Shown piece by piece: positions 1 to 4,731 of a stretch of 5,109 nucleotides of DNA; positions within the stretch are counted from its first letter, which is position 1, and every line of letters begins with the position of its first letter. Below the pieces are notes generated by a model. It had not been told where the DNA came from and made no database searches. It worked only from the letters and a program-made list of their open reading frames with translations. The stretch spans positions 1 through 5,109 of the forward strand of contig CAZJZW010000030.1 in NCBI GenBank assembly GCA_964550665.1, given 5' to 3'. The position numbers and the translations under genes are program-made. Source of the stretch: JAUPTX01 sp964550665. GTDB taxonomy: Bacteria; Patescibacteriota; Minisyncoccia; Phycocordibacterales; CSBR16-119.

Positions 1-25
1 ACAAAAACCCCTCGCGGGGCTTTTG
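1..25 (-). terminator. Intrinsic terminator after rplE
   Basis: On the minus strand a 10-bp stem (arms at 16-25 and 2-11, one G-U wobble) closes on a GCGA tetraloop of the GNRA type. The upper part of the stem is GC and the base is an A-run paired with the U-run. It begins two bases after the rplE stop codon, so it should end the ribosomal transcript here. Because A- and U-runs flank both sides it could also work for a plus-strand transcript entering from the left. The window edge cuts off any further U-tail. Confidence 0.85.
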
Positions 26-27
26 AA

Positions 28-594
28 TTACTTCTTCTTTTTCTTAGGGTCTGAAACTTTTTTGAAAGGCATTCCAATGTGGTCAAACAGAGCTTTTCCT
101 TCTGCTTTTGACTTTGCTGTTGTAACGATAGTTACTGCAAGTCCGAACACATCTTTTAATTCTTCATCTCCTGTTTCTGGGAAAATAGTATGTTCTCTTA
201 TTCCAAGTGTTAGGTTTCCGATATCGTCGATGATTCGTGCATCAACACCTCGGAAGTCTTTTGTTCGAGGGAGCGCGATGTTTATTAGTTTATCAATAAA
301 AGAGTACATCTTTTCTCCTCGAAGCGTTACAGACATACCGATGGCTTCACCTTCTCGAACTTTGAATTGAGCAATAGACTTCTTTGCTGATCTCATCGCA
401 GGCTTTTGACCTGTAATTTTCGCAATTCTCTCTGCAATAAAAGCATTTTTGTTTTTGTCGTTTCGCATCTTACTTCCTGTTCCGACAGAAATAACCACCT
501 TTTGGATTTTAGGAGCAGCCATAACATTCTTATAGCCAAACTCCCCTTTCAAGGCGCTAAATGATTCTTTGATTTTGTCTTTTACTGTTTTCAT
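28..594 (-). CDS. rplE: 50S ribosomal protein uL5 (L5)
   Basis: uL5 binds 5S rRNA and helix 84 of 23S rRNA in the central protuberance and contacts the small subunit across bridge B1b. The 188-residue product matches the family end to end: the GYKNVMAAPKIQKVVISVGTG segment near residues 20-40, TGQKPAMRSAKKSIAQFK at 61-78, LRGEKMYSFIDKL at 91-103, PRTKDFRG at 109-116, and the C-terminal TTAKSKAEGKALFDHIGMPFKK. E. coli L5 has 179 residues; the extra length here is a lysine-rich tail ending in five Lys. The ATG at 594 is the start that aligns with family N-termini, 28 nt after the rplX stop, the longest gap in the operon. No Shine-Dalgarno sequence is seen; the leader is AT-rich. A terminator follows directly, so this is the last gene of the operon, although in most bacteria rpsN and rpsH come next. 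Confidence 0.98.
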   Translation of the reverse strand: MKTVKDKIKESFSALKGEFGYKNVMAAPKIQKVVISVGTGSKMRNDKNKNAFIAERIAKITGQKPAMRSAKKSIAQFKVREGEAIGMSVTLRGEKMYSFIDKLINIALPRTKDFRGVDARIIDDIGNLTLGIREHTIFPETGDEELKDVFGLAVTIVTTAKSKAEGKALFDHIGMPFKKVSDPKKKKK

Positions 595-622
595 AATATT
601 TTAGTAACTTTGTAAGCTGTGA

Positions 623-877
623 TTATTTCTTTGCTTTCGGAGCTTTTTCTGTCTTTTTAGGAGCGTCTACGAGTTTAACGTTTGAAATATGGATAGGTGC
701 TGAAACTTCTAGGATTTGTCCTGGTTGCTTTGCTCCCTTTCCTCGTGTGTGTCTCTTTTTCATAGCCACACCTTCTACGATAACTTTGTTTTCAGCTCGA
801 AGAACGTTCAGGACTTTTCCTTTCTTACCTTTATCACCTCCTGTGATAACTATTACATTGTCGTTTTTCTTTATCAT
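623..877 (-). CDS. rplX: 50S ribosomal protein uL24 (L24)
   Basis: uL24 is an early assembly protein that binds the 5' domain of 23S rRNA near the peptide exit. The 84-residue product opens with the KOW motif (residues 3-30: NDNVIVITGGDKGKKGKVLNV), continues with the conserved VIVEGVAMKKRHT, and then PGQILEVSAPIHISNVKLVD (residues 52-71). Typical bacterial L24 is about 100 residues and often ends in a CPKCGKxTR-like segment. That part is missing here and replaced by a short Lys/Ala/Pro tail, which is a reduction rather than a break since the stop is a clean TAA. Its ATG lies five bases after the rplN stop, so the two genes are probably translationally coupled. There is no visible Shine-Dalgarno sequence. 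Confidence 0.97.
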   Translation of the reverse strand: MIKKNDNVIVITGGDKGKKGKVLNVLRAENKVIVEGVAMKKRHTRGKGAKQPGQILEVSAPIHISNVKLVDAPKKTEKAPKAKK

Positions 878-882
878 AAATT

Positions 883-1254
883 TTATAGTACTTCAGGTGC
901 TAAAGAAACAATCTTTTGGTATCCAAGCTCTCCGATTTCTCGTGGAATTGGTCCGAAGATTCTACCCGCCTTTGGTTCTTTCTTTCCTTTATCGATAATA
1001 ACAACAGCGTTGTCATCAAAACTGATATATGAACCGTCCTTTCTTCGGAAAGGCTTTCTTTGTCGTACGACAACAGCGTGATGAACATCCTTTTTCTTAA
1101 TCATTTTTCGAGGTTCTGCTGTTTTGATTGAGATAACAACTAGGTCACCGATCTCAGCATATCGTCTTTTTGAACCACCAAGAACCTTAAAGACTTTTGC
1201 GTCTTTACCTCCTCCGTTATCAGTTACTTTTACATTTGAGCCGTCTTGAATCAT
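883..1254 (-). CDS. rplN: 50S ribosomal protein uL14 (L14)
   Basis: uL14 sits on the 30S-facing side of the 50S subunit beside uL19, forms intersubunit bridge B5/B8, and is the docking site for the silencing factor RsfS in many bacteria. The 123-residue product has the normal length and the family landmarks: MIQ start, TDNGGGKDAKVFKVLGGSKRRY (11-32), GDLVVISIK (36-44), KKKDVHHAVVVRQRKPFRRKDGSYISFDDNAVVI (53-86), and the nearly invariant end RIFGPIPREI...KIVSLAPEVL. The usual DNSGA element reads DNGGG. In classical gene order rplN is the first gene of the spc operon; here it follows rpsQ by only 10 nt with no promoter between them, so the S10 and spc segments are fused into one unit. Confidence 0.98.
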   Translation of the reverse strand: MIQDGSNVKVTDNGGGKDAKVFKVLGGSKRRYAEIGDLVVISIKTAEPRKMIKKKDVHHAVVVRQRKPFRRKDGSYISFDDNAVVIIDKGKKEPKAGRIFGPIPREIGELGYQKIVSLAPEVL

Positions 1255-1264
1255 AAAATTATTA

Positions 1265-1534
1265 TTATTTCTTTATGATAAATCTCTTTGTTTTAGAGAT
1301 AGGTCGTGTTTCTTGTATTTCGACCTTATCACCTACAAGCGCTGAATTGTTTTCATCGTGAACTTGATATTTCTTATCTTTCTTGAAAAACTTTTGGTAC
1401 TTTGGGTGCTTTACGAATCTAGCAACAGAAACAACCGCAGTCTTGTCGTTTTTAACTCCAACGACAACACCCCGCAAGATTTTCGGATTTTTCACCTCTT
1501 CTGTATTTGTTGTTTTTTTGTCTGTTGTTTTCAT
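1265..1534 (-). CDS. rpsQ: 30S ribosomal protein uS17 (S17)
   Basis: uS17 is a primary 16S rRNA binder of the 5' domain (helices 7 and 11) with an OB fold. The 89-residue product shows the conserved core KILRGVVVGVKNDKTAVVSVARFVKHPKYQKFFKKDKKYQVHDENN (18-63), then GDKVEIQETRPISKTKRF (68-85). This is the family pattern for OB strands 1 to 5. About 15 polar residues (MKTTDKKTTNTEEVK) precede the core, making it a little longer at the N-terminus than E. coli S17 (84 residues); no internal Met before the core gives a better start. The ATG follows a 25-nt gap after rpmC that contains a small GC hairpin. No Shine-Dalgarno sequence is evident. Confidence 0.97.
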   Translation of the reverse strand: MKTTDKKTTNTEEVKNPKILRGVVVGVKNDKTAVVSVARFVKHPKYQKFFKKDKKYQVHDENNSALVGDKVEIQETRPISKTKRFIIKK

Positions 1535-1559
1535 ACGTGTCCCGCTAAGCGGTGGATTG

Positions 1560-1754
1560 TTAATTATTTCTTAATTCCCTGCTCTTTATTTCAGTTAAAA
1601 TTTTTGAAATGTCTTTCTTTAGATTTGATTGCTTTTTCGTGTCTTTGTTTCCTCCGTGAGAAAAAGTGAATTTAATCTTTTGTAACTCGGCTCGTTTCTG
1701 ATTTAATTCTTTGCCGAGCTCTGTATCTTTCATTTTACTAAAATCTTTACTCAT
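1560..1754 (-). CDS. rpmC: 50S ribosomal protein uL29 (L29)
   Basis: uL29 lies beside uL23 at the polypeptide exit, where nascent-chain factors dock. The product is a short two-helix protein: first helix MSKDFSKMKDTELGKELNQKRAELQKIKF, a turn around SHGGNKDTK, and second helix KQSNLKKDISKILTEIKSRE. This matches the family in length (64 residues) and in the LxxKRxELxxLxF and LKKDIxxI patterns. I chose the ATG at 1754, one base after the rplP stop (TAATATG), which is typical coupled spacing. The frame is also open from an ATG at 1775, but using it would add seven residues unlike the family and overlap rplP by 20 bases. Sequence identity is weak, as is usual for L29, and gene position between rplP and rpsQ settles the call. 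Confidence 0.93.
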   Translation of the reverse strand: MSKDFSKMKDTELGKELNQKRAELQKIKFTFSHGGNKDTKKQSNLKKDISKILTEIKSRELRNN

Positions 1755-1755
1755 A

Positions 1756-2184
1756 TTATTTTTGCTCTCTGGCAACTATTCTTGTTTTGATAGGTAGTTT
1801 TGTTCCAGCTTTTCGAAGAGCTTCTCTTGAAATTTCTTCAGAAACTCCATCTACTTCAAAGATCATTCTTCCTGGTCTTACTTCGAAACAGTATCCTTTG
1901 AGGTCTCCCTTACCTTTACCCATACCCACTTCTGCAGCTTTCGCTGTGATTGGTCTATCTGGGAAGATTCGGATCCAGATCTTACCAACTTTTGTAAGCT
2001 CTCGTACGAGCGCCTTTCTGGCTGATTCGATTTGGTTTGAAGTAACTCTAGAAGGTGATTCTGCTTTAAGTCCGTATGAACCGAAAGCGAGAGTGATTCC
2101 TCGTGTATCAGGTCGCAAAAGTCGCGCTGGGTGCTTTCGCCCTCGTTGCCACTTTCTGAATTTTACTTTCTTTGGGAATAACAT
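1756..2184 (-). CDS. rplP: 50S ribosomal protein uL16 (L16)
   Basis: uL16 binds 23S helix 38 near the A-site tRNA and finishes the peptidyl transferase centre during late 50S assembly. The 142-residue product has MLFPKKVKFRKWQRGR at the N-terminus, FGSYGLKAESPSRVTSNQIESARKA (34-58), GKIWIRIFPDRPIT (67-80), MGKGKGD (88-94) and RPGRMIFEVDGVSEEISREALRKAGTKLPIKT. Length is close to the usual 136-140, with a few extra residues after the basic N-terminus. The residue before MGKGKG is Gly87, where E. coli has Arg81 (VRMGKGKG), the site hydroxylated by YcfD/RoxA. The underlying codon is a clear GGT. From memory, Parcubacteria often have Pro or another non-Arg residue there, which fits the lineage. 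The gene starts 10 nt after rpsC and runs to one base before rpmC. Confidence 0.98.
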   Translation of the reverse strand: MLFPKKVKFRKWQRGRKHPARLLRPDTRGITLAFGSYGLKAESPSRVTSNQIESARKALVRELTKVGKIWIRIFPDRPITAKAAEVGMGKGKGDLKGYCFEVRPGRMIFEVDGVSEEISREALRKAGTKLPIKTRIVAREQK

Positions 2185-2194
2185 GGTAATTTAA

Positions 2195-2860
2195 TTATTT
2201 TTTATCTTTATCAAAAACTTCCCCTTTGTAAATCCAAACCTTAATACCGATAACACCGTATGACATATTAGCTCTCTCACGAGCAAAGTCAACATCAGCA
2301 CGGAATGTTTGGAGCGGGATACTTCCCTTCTTTATTGACTCTGTTCTCGCCATATCAGCACCGTTAAGTCGTCCACCGATAAGGAACCGAGCTCCTTTTA
2401 CTTCTCGAACAGCCATAACTTTTTCTAGAGTTTGTTTTAGAACTCTTCGGAAAGGTAATCTCTTTTCTAGGCCTTCTACGATAGATAAAGCGACGATTTT
2501 CGCATCAGCATCTGGGTTTGATACTTCTGTAATATCAACTTTCAAGTCTTCTGGGATAACGATAGCGTTCTTCTTCATCATCTTTAGAAGATCATCTTTT
2601 AGTTTTTTCGCACCTTCTCCTTGTCGTCCGATAATAACACCTGGTCGTGAAGTTTTGATGATAACTCGAACACCGTTTCGACTTCTTTCGATTTCAATAA
2701 CAGAAACAAAAGAGTTCTTTAGTTTTTTCATTAAATATTCTTTTATGAAAATGTCCGCTCTTAAAAAGTCTGAGTATTTTTTATCAGTCGCAAACCATCG
2801 AGATTTCCAATCTCGTAGTATTACCATTCTATGTGCGTATGGGTGAACTTTCTTTGACAT
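2195..2860 (-). CDS. rpsC: 30S ribosomal protein uS3 (S3)
   Basis: uS3 sits at the mRNA entry tunnel of the 30S head and, with uS4 and uS5, takes part in mRNA unwinding. The 221-residue product has the N-terminal domain beginning MSKKVHPYAHRMVILRDWKSRWFA, a type-2 KH domain with GxxG loop G78-R79-Q80-G81 (RPGVIIGRQGEGAKKL), and the C-terminal domain with GARFLIGGRLNGADMARTESIKKGSIPLQTFRADVDFA and YGVIGIKVWIYKGE. R138, R139 and K142 (PFRRVLK) align with E. coli R131, R132 and K135, the residues linked to helicase activity, and all are kept. The protein ends soon after the core (FDKDKK), without a long tail. The VHPY...RDWKSRWFA opening resembles CPR uS3. The ATG lies six bases after the rplV stop and lacks a Shine-Dalgarno sequence. 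Confidence 0.98.
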   Translation of the reverse strand: MSKKVHPYAHRMVILRDWKSRWFATDKKYSDFLRADIFIKEYLMKKLKNSFVSVIEIERSRNGVRVIIKTSRPGVIIGRQGEGAKKLKDDLLKMMKKNAIVIPEDLKVDITEVSNPDADAKIVALSIVEGLEKRLPFRRVLKQTLEKVMAVREVKGARFLIGGRLNGADMARTESIKKGSIPLQTFRADVDFARERANMSYGVIGIKVWIYKGEVFDKDKK

Positions 2861-2866
2861 AAATAA

Positions 2867-3319
2867 TTATTTATCCGCCTTTGGCGCTACTTTTTTAACA
2901 GTCTTTTTTGCGACCTTTTTAACAACTTTCTTATCTGAAACTTCTTTAGCTGGTACAGCAACTTTATTCTTTGAATTTTTCTTTGATTTCATTAAAGAGC
3001 TATCAGCTAACGTAACAACGATATTGCTTGTTCGTTTGTTGATTCGGTAAGCAGAACCTCGGGCTCTCGGTCGGTATCTTTTTAGAGTAACTCCTTGGTT
3101 GATTTCGATGTTTTGGATGAAAAGTTCTTCTTTTACATCAAAGTTTTCTTTTGCATTAGCTAAAGCAGATGCGATCAATTTTTCTAATACTTCAGTTGCT
3201 CGCTTTGGCATGAATTTAAGCTTAAGAAGAGCATCTGCTACTTTCTTACCTTTAATAGAGTCAGCCACAAGGCGTACTTTTCGAGGAGATTGTCTGTAAT
3301 TTTTTAATATTGCTTTCAT
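2867..3319 (-). CDS. rplV: 50S ribosomal protein uL22 (L22) with basic tail
   Basis: uL22 touches all domains of 23S rRNA and its long hairpin lines the exit tunnel constriction. Residues 1-106 form the conserved core: KNYRQSPRKVRLVADSIKGKKV, ATEVLEKLIASALANAKENF, LFIQNIEINQGVTLKRYRPRARGSAYRINKRTSNIVVTLAD. The RPRARGSAYRINKRTS segment is the tunnel hairpin tip and return; the usual SHI after KRT reads SNI. The core alone equals the 110-residue E. coli protein. Residues 111-150 are an added tail rich in Lys, Val and Ala (KKVVKKVAKKTVKKVAPK), histone H1-like in composition, probably disordered and RNA-binding. The start at 3319 is the first Met and aligns with the family MKA(I/V)xKxxRxSPRK. It is 13 nt after rpsS. 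Confidence 0.97.
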   Translation of the reverse strand: MKAILKNYRQSPRKVRLVADSIKGKKVADALLKLKFMPKRATEVLEKLIASALANAKENFDVKEELFIQNIEINQGVTLKRYRPRARGSAYRINKRTSNIVVTLADSSLMKSKKNSKNKVAVPAKEVSDKKVVKKVAKKTVKKVAPKADK

Positions 3320-3332
3320 ACAAATTTAAATA

Positions 3333-3677
3333 TTATTTCTTAGCTGTTGTAGTAGCTGTTTTGGCTGCTTGTGCGGCTGCGATTTCAGAATCTTTCTTCT
3401 TTTGTTCAAGCTCTTTCATAAGCTTACCTCCGTGTCGGTGGAAAGTTCGTGTTGGTGAAAATTCACCAAGTCGGTGACCTACCATGTCTTCTCCTACCAA
3501 AACTTCGATGTGCTTTCGGCCGTTGTGAACACCAAAAATAAAGCCAACCATCTCCGGAGCGATCTGTGAAGATCGTGCCCAAGTCTTAATAACCCCAGTT
3601 TCTTGAGGTTTTTTTCCAGCTATCTTTTTCAGTAGCTTTACATCTACGTATGGACCTTTTTTAAGTGATCTTGTCAT
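3333..3677 (-). CDS. rpsS: 30S ribosomal protein uS19 (S19), first gene of operon
   Basis: uS19 pairs with uS13 in the 30S head and contacts the central protuberance through bridge B1a. The 114-residue product carries the hallmark sequence in order: MTRSLKKGPYVD (1-12), IKTWARSSQIAPEMVGFIFGVHNGRKHIEVLV (30-61), MVGHRLGEFSPTRTFHRHGGK (65-85). E. coli S19 has 92 residues; the excess is an Ala/Lys/Thr tail after about residue 86 (KELEQKKKDSEIAAAQAAKTATTTAKK). The ATG at 3677 is the family start. In most bacteria rplB ends just before rpsS, but here 3678-3888 holds a promoter and structured leader and no L2 C-terminus in any frame, so rpsS heads the transcript. No Shine-Dalgarno sequence is seen ahead of the ATG; the preceding bases are TTTTGAAAT. 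Confidence 0.98.
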   Translation of the reverse strand: MTRSLKKGPYVDVKLLKKIAGKKPQETGVIKTWARSSQIAPEMVGFIFGVHNGRKHIEVLVGEDMVGHRLGEFSPTRTFHRHGGKLMKELEQKKKDSEIAAAQAAKTATTTAKK

Positions 3678-3694
3678 ATTTCAAAATCGAATAC

Positions 3695-3740
3695 ATGGCT
3701 AGGTCGTGTCGTCCTTGGAGACCAAGGGGTTCACCGCCAT
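3695..3740 (-). promoter_or_regulatory. Structured 5' leader element before rpsS
   Basis: On the minus strand this 46-nt stretch, 17 nt before the rpsS start codon, folds by simple pairing. An outer stem ATGGC (3740-3736) pairs with GCCAT (3699-3695). It extends by GGT (3735-3733) with ACC (3704-3702) across a two-base TA bulge, then an asymmetric internal loop, then a 6-bp hairpin CCTTGG (3727-3722) / CCAAGG (3718-3713) with a TCT loop. It is markedly more GC-rich than the AU-rich leader around it. Position and shape fit an autoregulatory ribosomal-protein leader, but I recognise no named family and the ligand is unknown. Confidence 0.5.
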
Positions 3741-3763
3741 CTCTATATTTAGTTTAATTAGGT

Positions 3764-3788
3764 AAAAAAATTCCAGCCAAAAACTGGA
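3764..3788 (-). terminator. Short hairpin plus U7 at predicted transcript 5' end
   Basis: On the minus strand TCCAG (3788-3784) pairs with CTGGA (3776-3772) around a seven-base loop, then A and seven U residues follow. The shape is that of a weak intrinsic terminator. It starts just behind the predicted start site of the rpsS promoter. It could therefore be a second stop for transcripts running past 3841, a very early attenuator, or only a protective 5' hairpin. The stem is only five base pairs, so confidence is limited. Confidence 0.35.
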
Positions 3789-3795
3789 TTTGCCT

Positions 3796-3824
3796 ATACT
3801 ATCAGATGAGGGTTTGGAAGTCAA
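3796..3824 (-). promoter_or_regulatory. Sigma70-type promoter of the ribosomal operon
   Basis: On the minus strand TTGACT (-35, 3824-3819, five of six consensus bases) is followed by exactly 17 bases and then TAGTAT (-10, 3801-3796, four of six). Transcription should start near 3789, giving a leader of about 112 nt before rpsS. The promoter sits just downstream of the terminator of the preceding gene, the expected place for an independent operon start. No competing match with such spacing was noticed between it and rpsS. Confidence 0.65.
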
Positions 3825-3840
3825 CGTTTAGGTTAAAACA

Positions 3841-3885
3841 GGCAAAAAGAAAGTCGCCGAAGCCCATAACAAGGACTTCGGCGAC
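3841..3885 (-). terminator. Strong intrinsic terminator of the 3889-4731 gene
   Basis: On the minus strand a perfect 10-bp GC-rich stem, GTCGCCGAAG (3885-3876) with CTTCGGCGAC (3862-3853), encloses a 13-base loop and is followed by TTTCTTTTTGCC (3852-3841). The stem begins four bases after the TAG stop of the upstream gene. It should insulate the ribosomal operon from transcription coming from the right. Confidence 0.88.
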
Positions 3886-3888
3886 ACA

Positions 3889-4731
3889 CTATAAGGTAAT
3901 GAACAGGTACCCACGCAAGCTTCGCAGCTCCACAGAATACCCAAGGCCAATCAACCCCTGTACGTACTTAGCGCTTTTAAATGTTCGCAAGAGCCCGGCC
4001 TCAGCACGCACTAACTTTTCACTTGGCAATTCCACGCCAAGGTCAATATAGCACACGAGAGACTTCGGCAACGTCTTAATGACGGTGCTTGCAAGCAAAT
4101 CGTTTCGTACGACAGAAATGACTTTTACTTTTGGCGCGACATACGTCACGGCTAGTCCGTGGTAGTCGTCGTCCTTCCACCAGCCAGCAACCAGCCAACG
4201 ACGGAAAGTTCCACCAACGTGATATTCAACACCATCACTTTGATAAGCCACACTTCCAAGAAGTGAAACCTTGCCAATTTTCCGACTAACTCGCACCAAG
4301 GGTGCGGCAGCTGGAATAGTGCGCATCGTGAAAGTTTCAAACTGCCCAGAAGATGAGACTGGATGTGGACGATGGAGAAATGCACCAACCTGTGGCGCAC
4401 GACCAATCGTAATATTCCAGCTTTCTGTTGGACGGTACTCCACGAAGAAGGTGTTGATGGCAGGGCTTAGTCCCCCGCTGTTTACATCTTGGGCCATGAA
4501 GCTTCGAATAGACAAATGCTTTGTGACATCGTACCTAGCTGCAGCTCCAAACCGCACAGAGATAGATCCACTGTAAGACACACTGTCTACCGAAAAGTTG
4601 TTCACTCCAAGAGCTCCAACGTAAACGCGCTCGAGCACGAAGCTCGAGTCAGCGCCAAGTGAAATGTCTGTAATCTGGGCTTTGCCAAGCGTGGACACCA
4701 ACAGGGCCCCAACGGCAAGTATGGTTTTCAT
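3889..4731 (-). CDS. Secreted beta-rich, possibly beta-barrel protein of unknown function
   Basis: I do not recognise the family. The 280-residue product has a clear Sec signal peptide: MK, a hydrophobic stretch (4-15), and a G-K-A site with likely cleavage after Ala18. The mature part has many segments of alternating polar and hydrophobic residues with aromatic ends: SISVRFGAAARY (56-67), FFVEYRP (95-101), WNITIGRA (105-112), KVSLLGSVAYQ (154-164), LAVTYVAPKVKVISVV (193-208), GLIGLGYSVEL (259-269), and the end GYLFITL. This pattern is that of outer-membrane beta-barrels or beta-sandwich surface proteins; the last residue is Leu, not the usual Phe or Trp. One cysteine (C227) remains after cleavage. 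The ATG at 4731 is the only Met that places the signal peptide at the N-terminus; no Shine-Dalgarno sequence precedes it. Codon use is unlike the ribosomal genes: 17 Arg codons with no AGA, stop TAG. A perfect terminator follows. Confidence 0.8.
   Translation of the reverse strand: MKTILAVGALLVSTLGKAQITDISLGADSSFVLERVYVGALGVNNFSVDSVSYSGSISVRFGAAARYDVTKHLSIRSFMAQDVNSGGLSPAINTFFVEYRPTESWNITIGRAPQVGAFLHRPHPVSSSGQFETFTMRTIPAAAPLVRVSRKIGKVSLLGSVAYQSDGVEYHVGGTFRRWLVAGWWKDDDYHGLAVTYVAPKVKVISVVRNDLLASTVIKTLPKSLVCYIDLGVELPSEKLVRAEAGLLRTFKSAKYVQGLIGLGYSVELRSLRGYLFITL

Noticed and set aside
23..2846. Several plus-strand ORFs opposite the ribosomal genes
   Set aside because: All are antisense to confidently identified ribosomal genes and show no family features.
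3695..3740. A tRNA or tRNA-like gene in the leader element
   Set aside because: At 46 nt it is too short, with no anticodon arm, T-arm or CCA-proximal acceptor stem of 7 bp.
3678..3760. C-terminal end of rplB (L2) before rpsS
   Set aside because: All three minus-strand frames were read. None shows the L2 ending, and stops interrupt them; a promoter and leader explain the region better.
3806..4576. Plus-strand ORFs of 81 and 101 residues
   Set aside because: They run antisense to the signal-peptide gene or across its terminator and promoter region and have no recognisable domain.
4629..4648. GCTCGAG repeated twice, with a third CTCGAG near 5072
   Set aside because: The first two lie inside good coding sequence for the signal-peptide protein (SSFVLER) and look like codon chance; too short for a repeat family.
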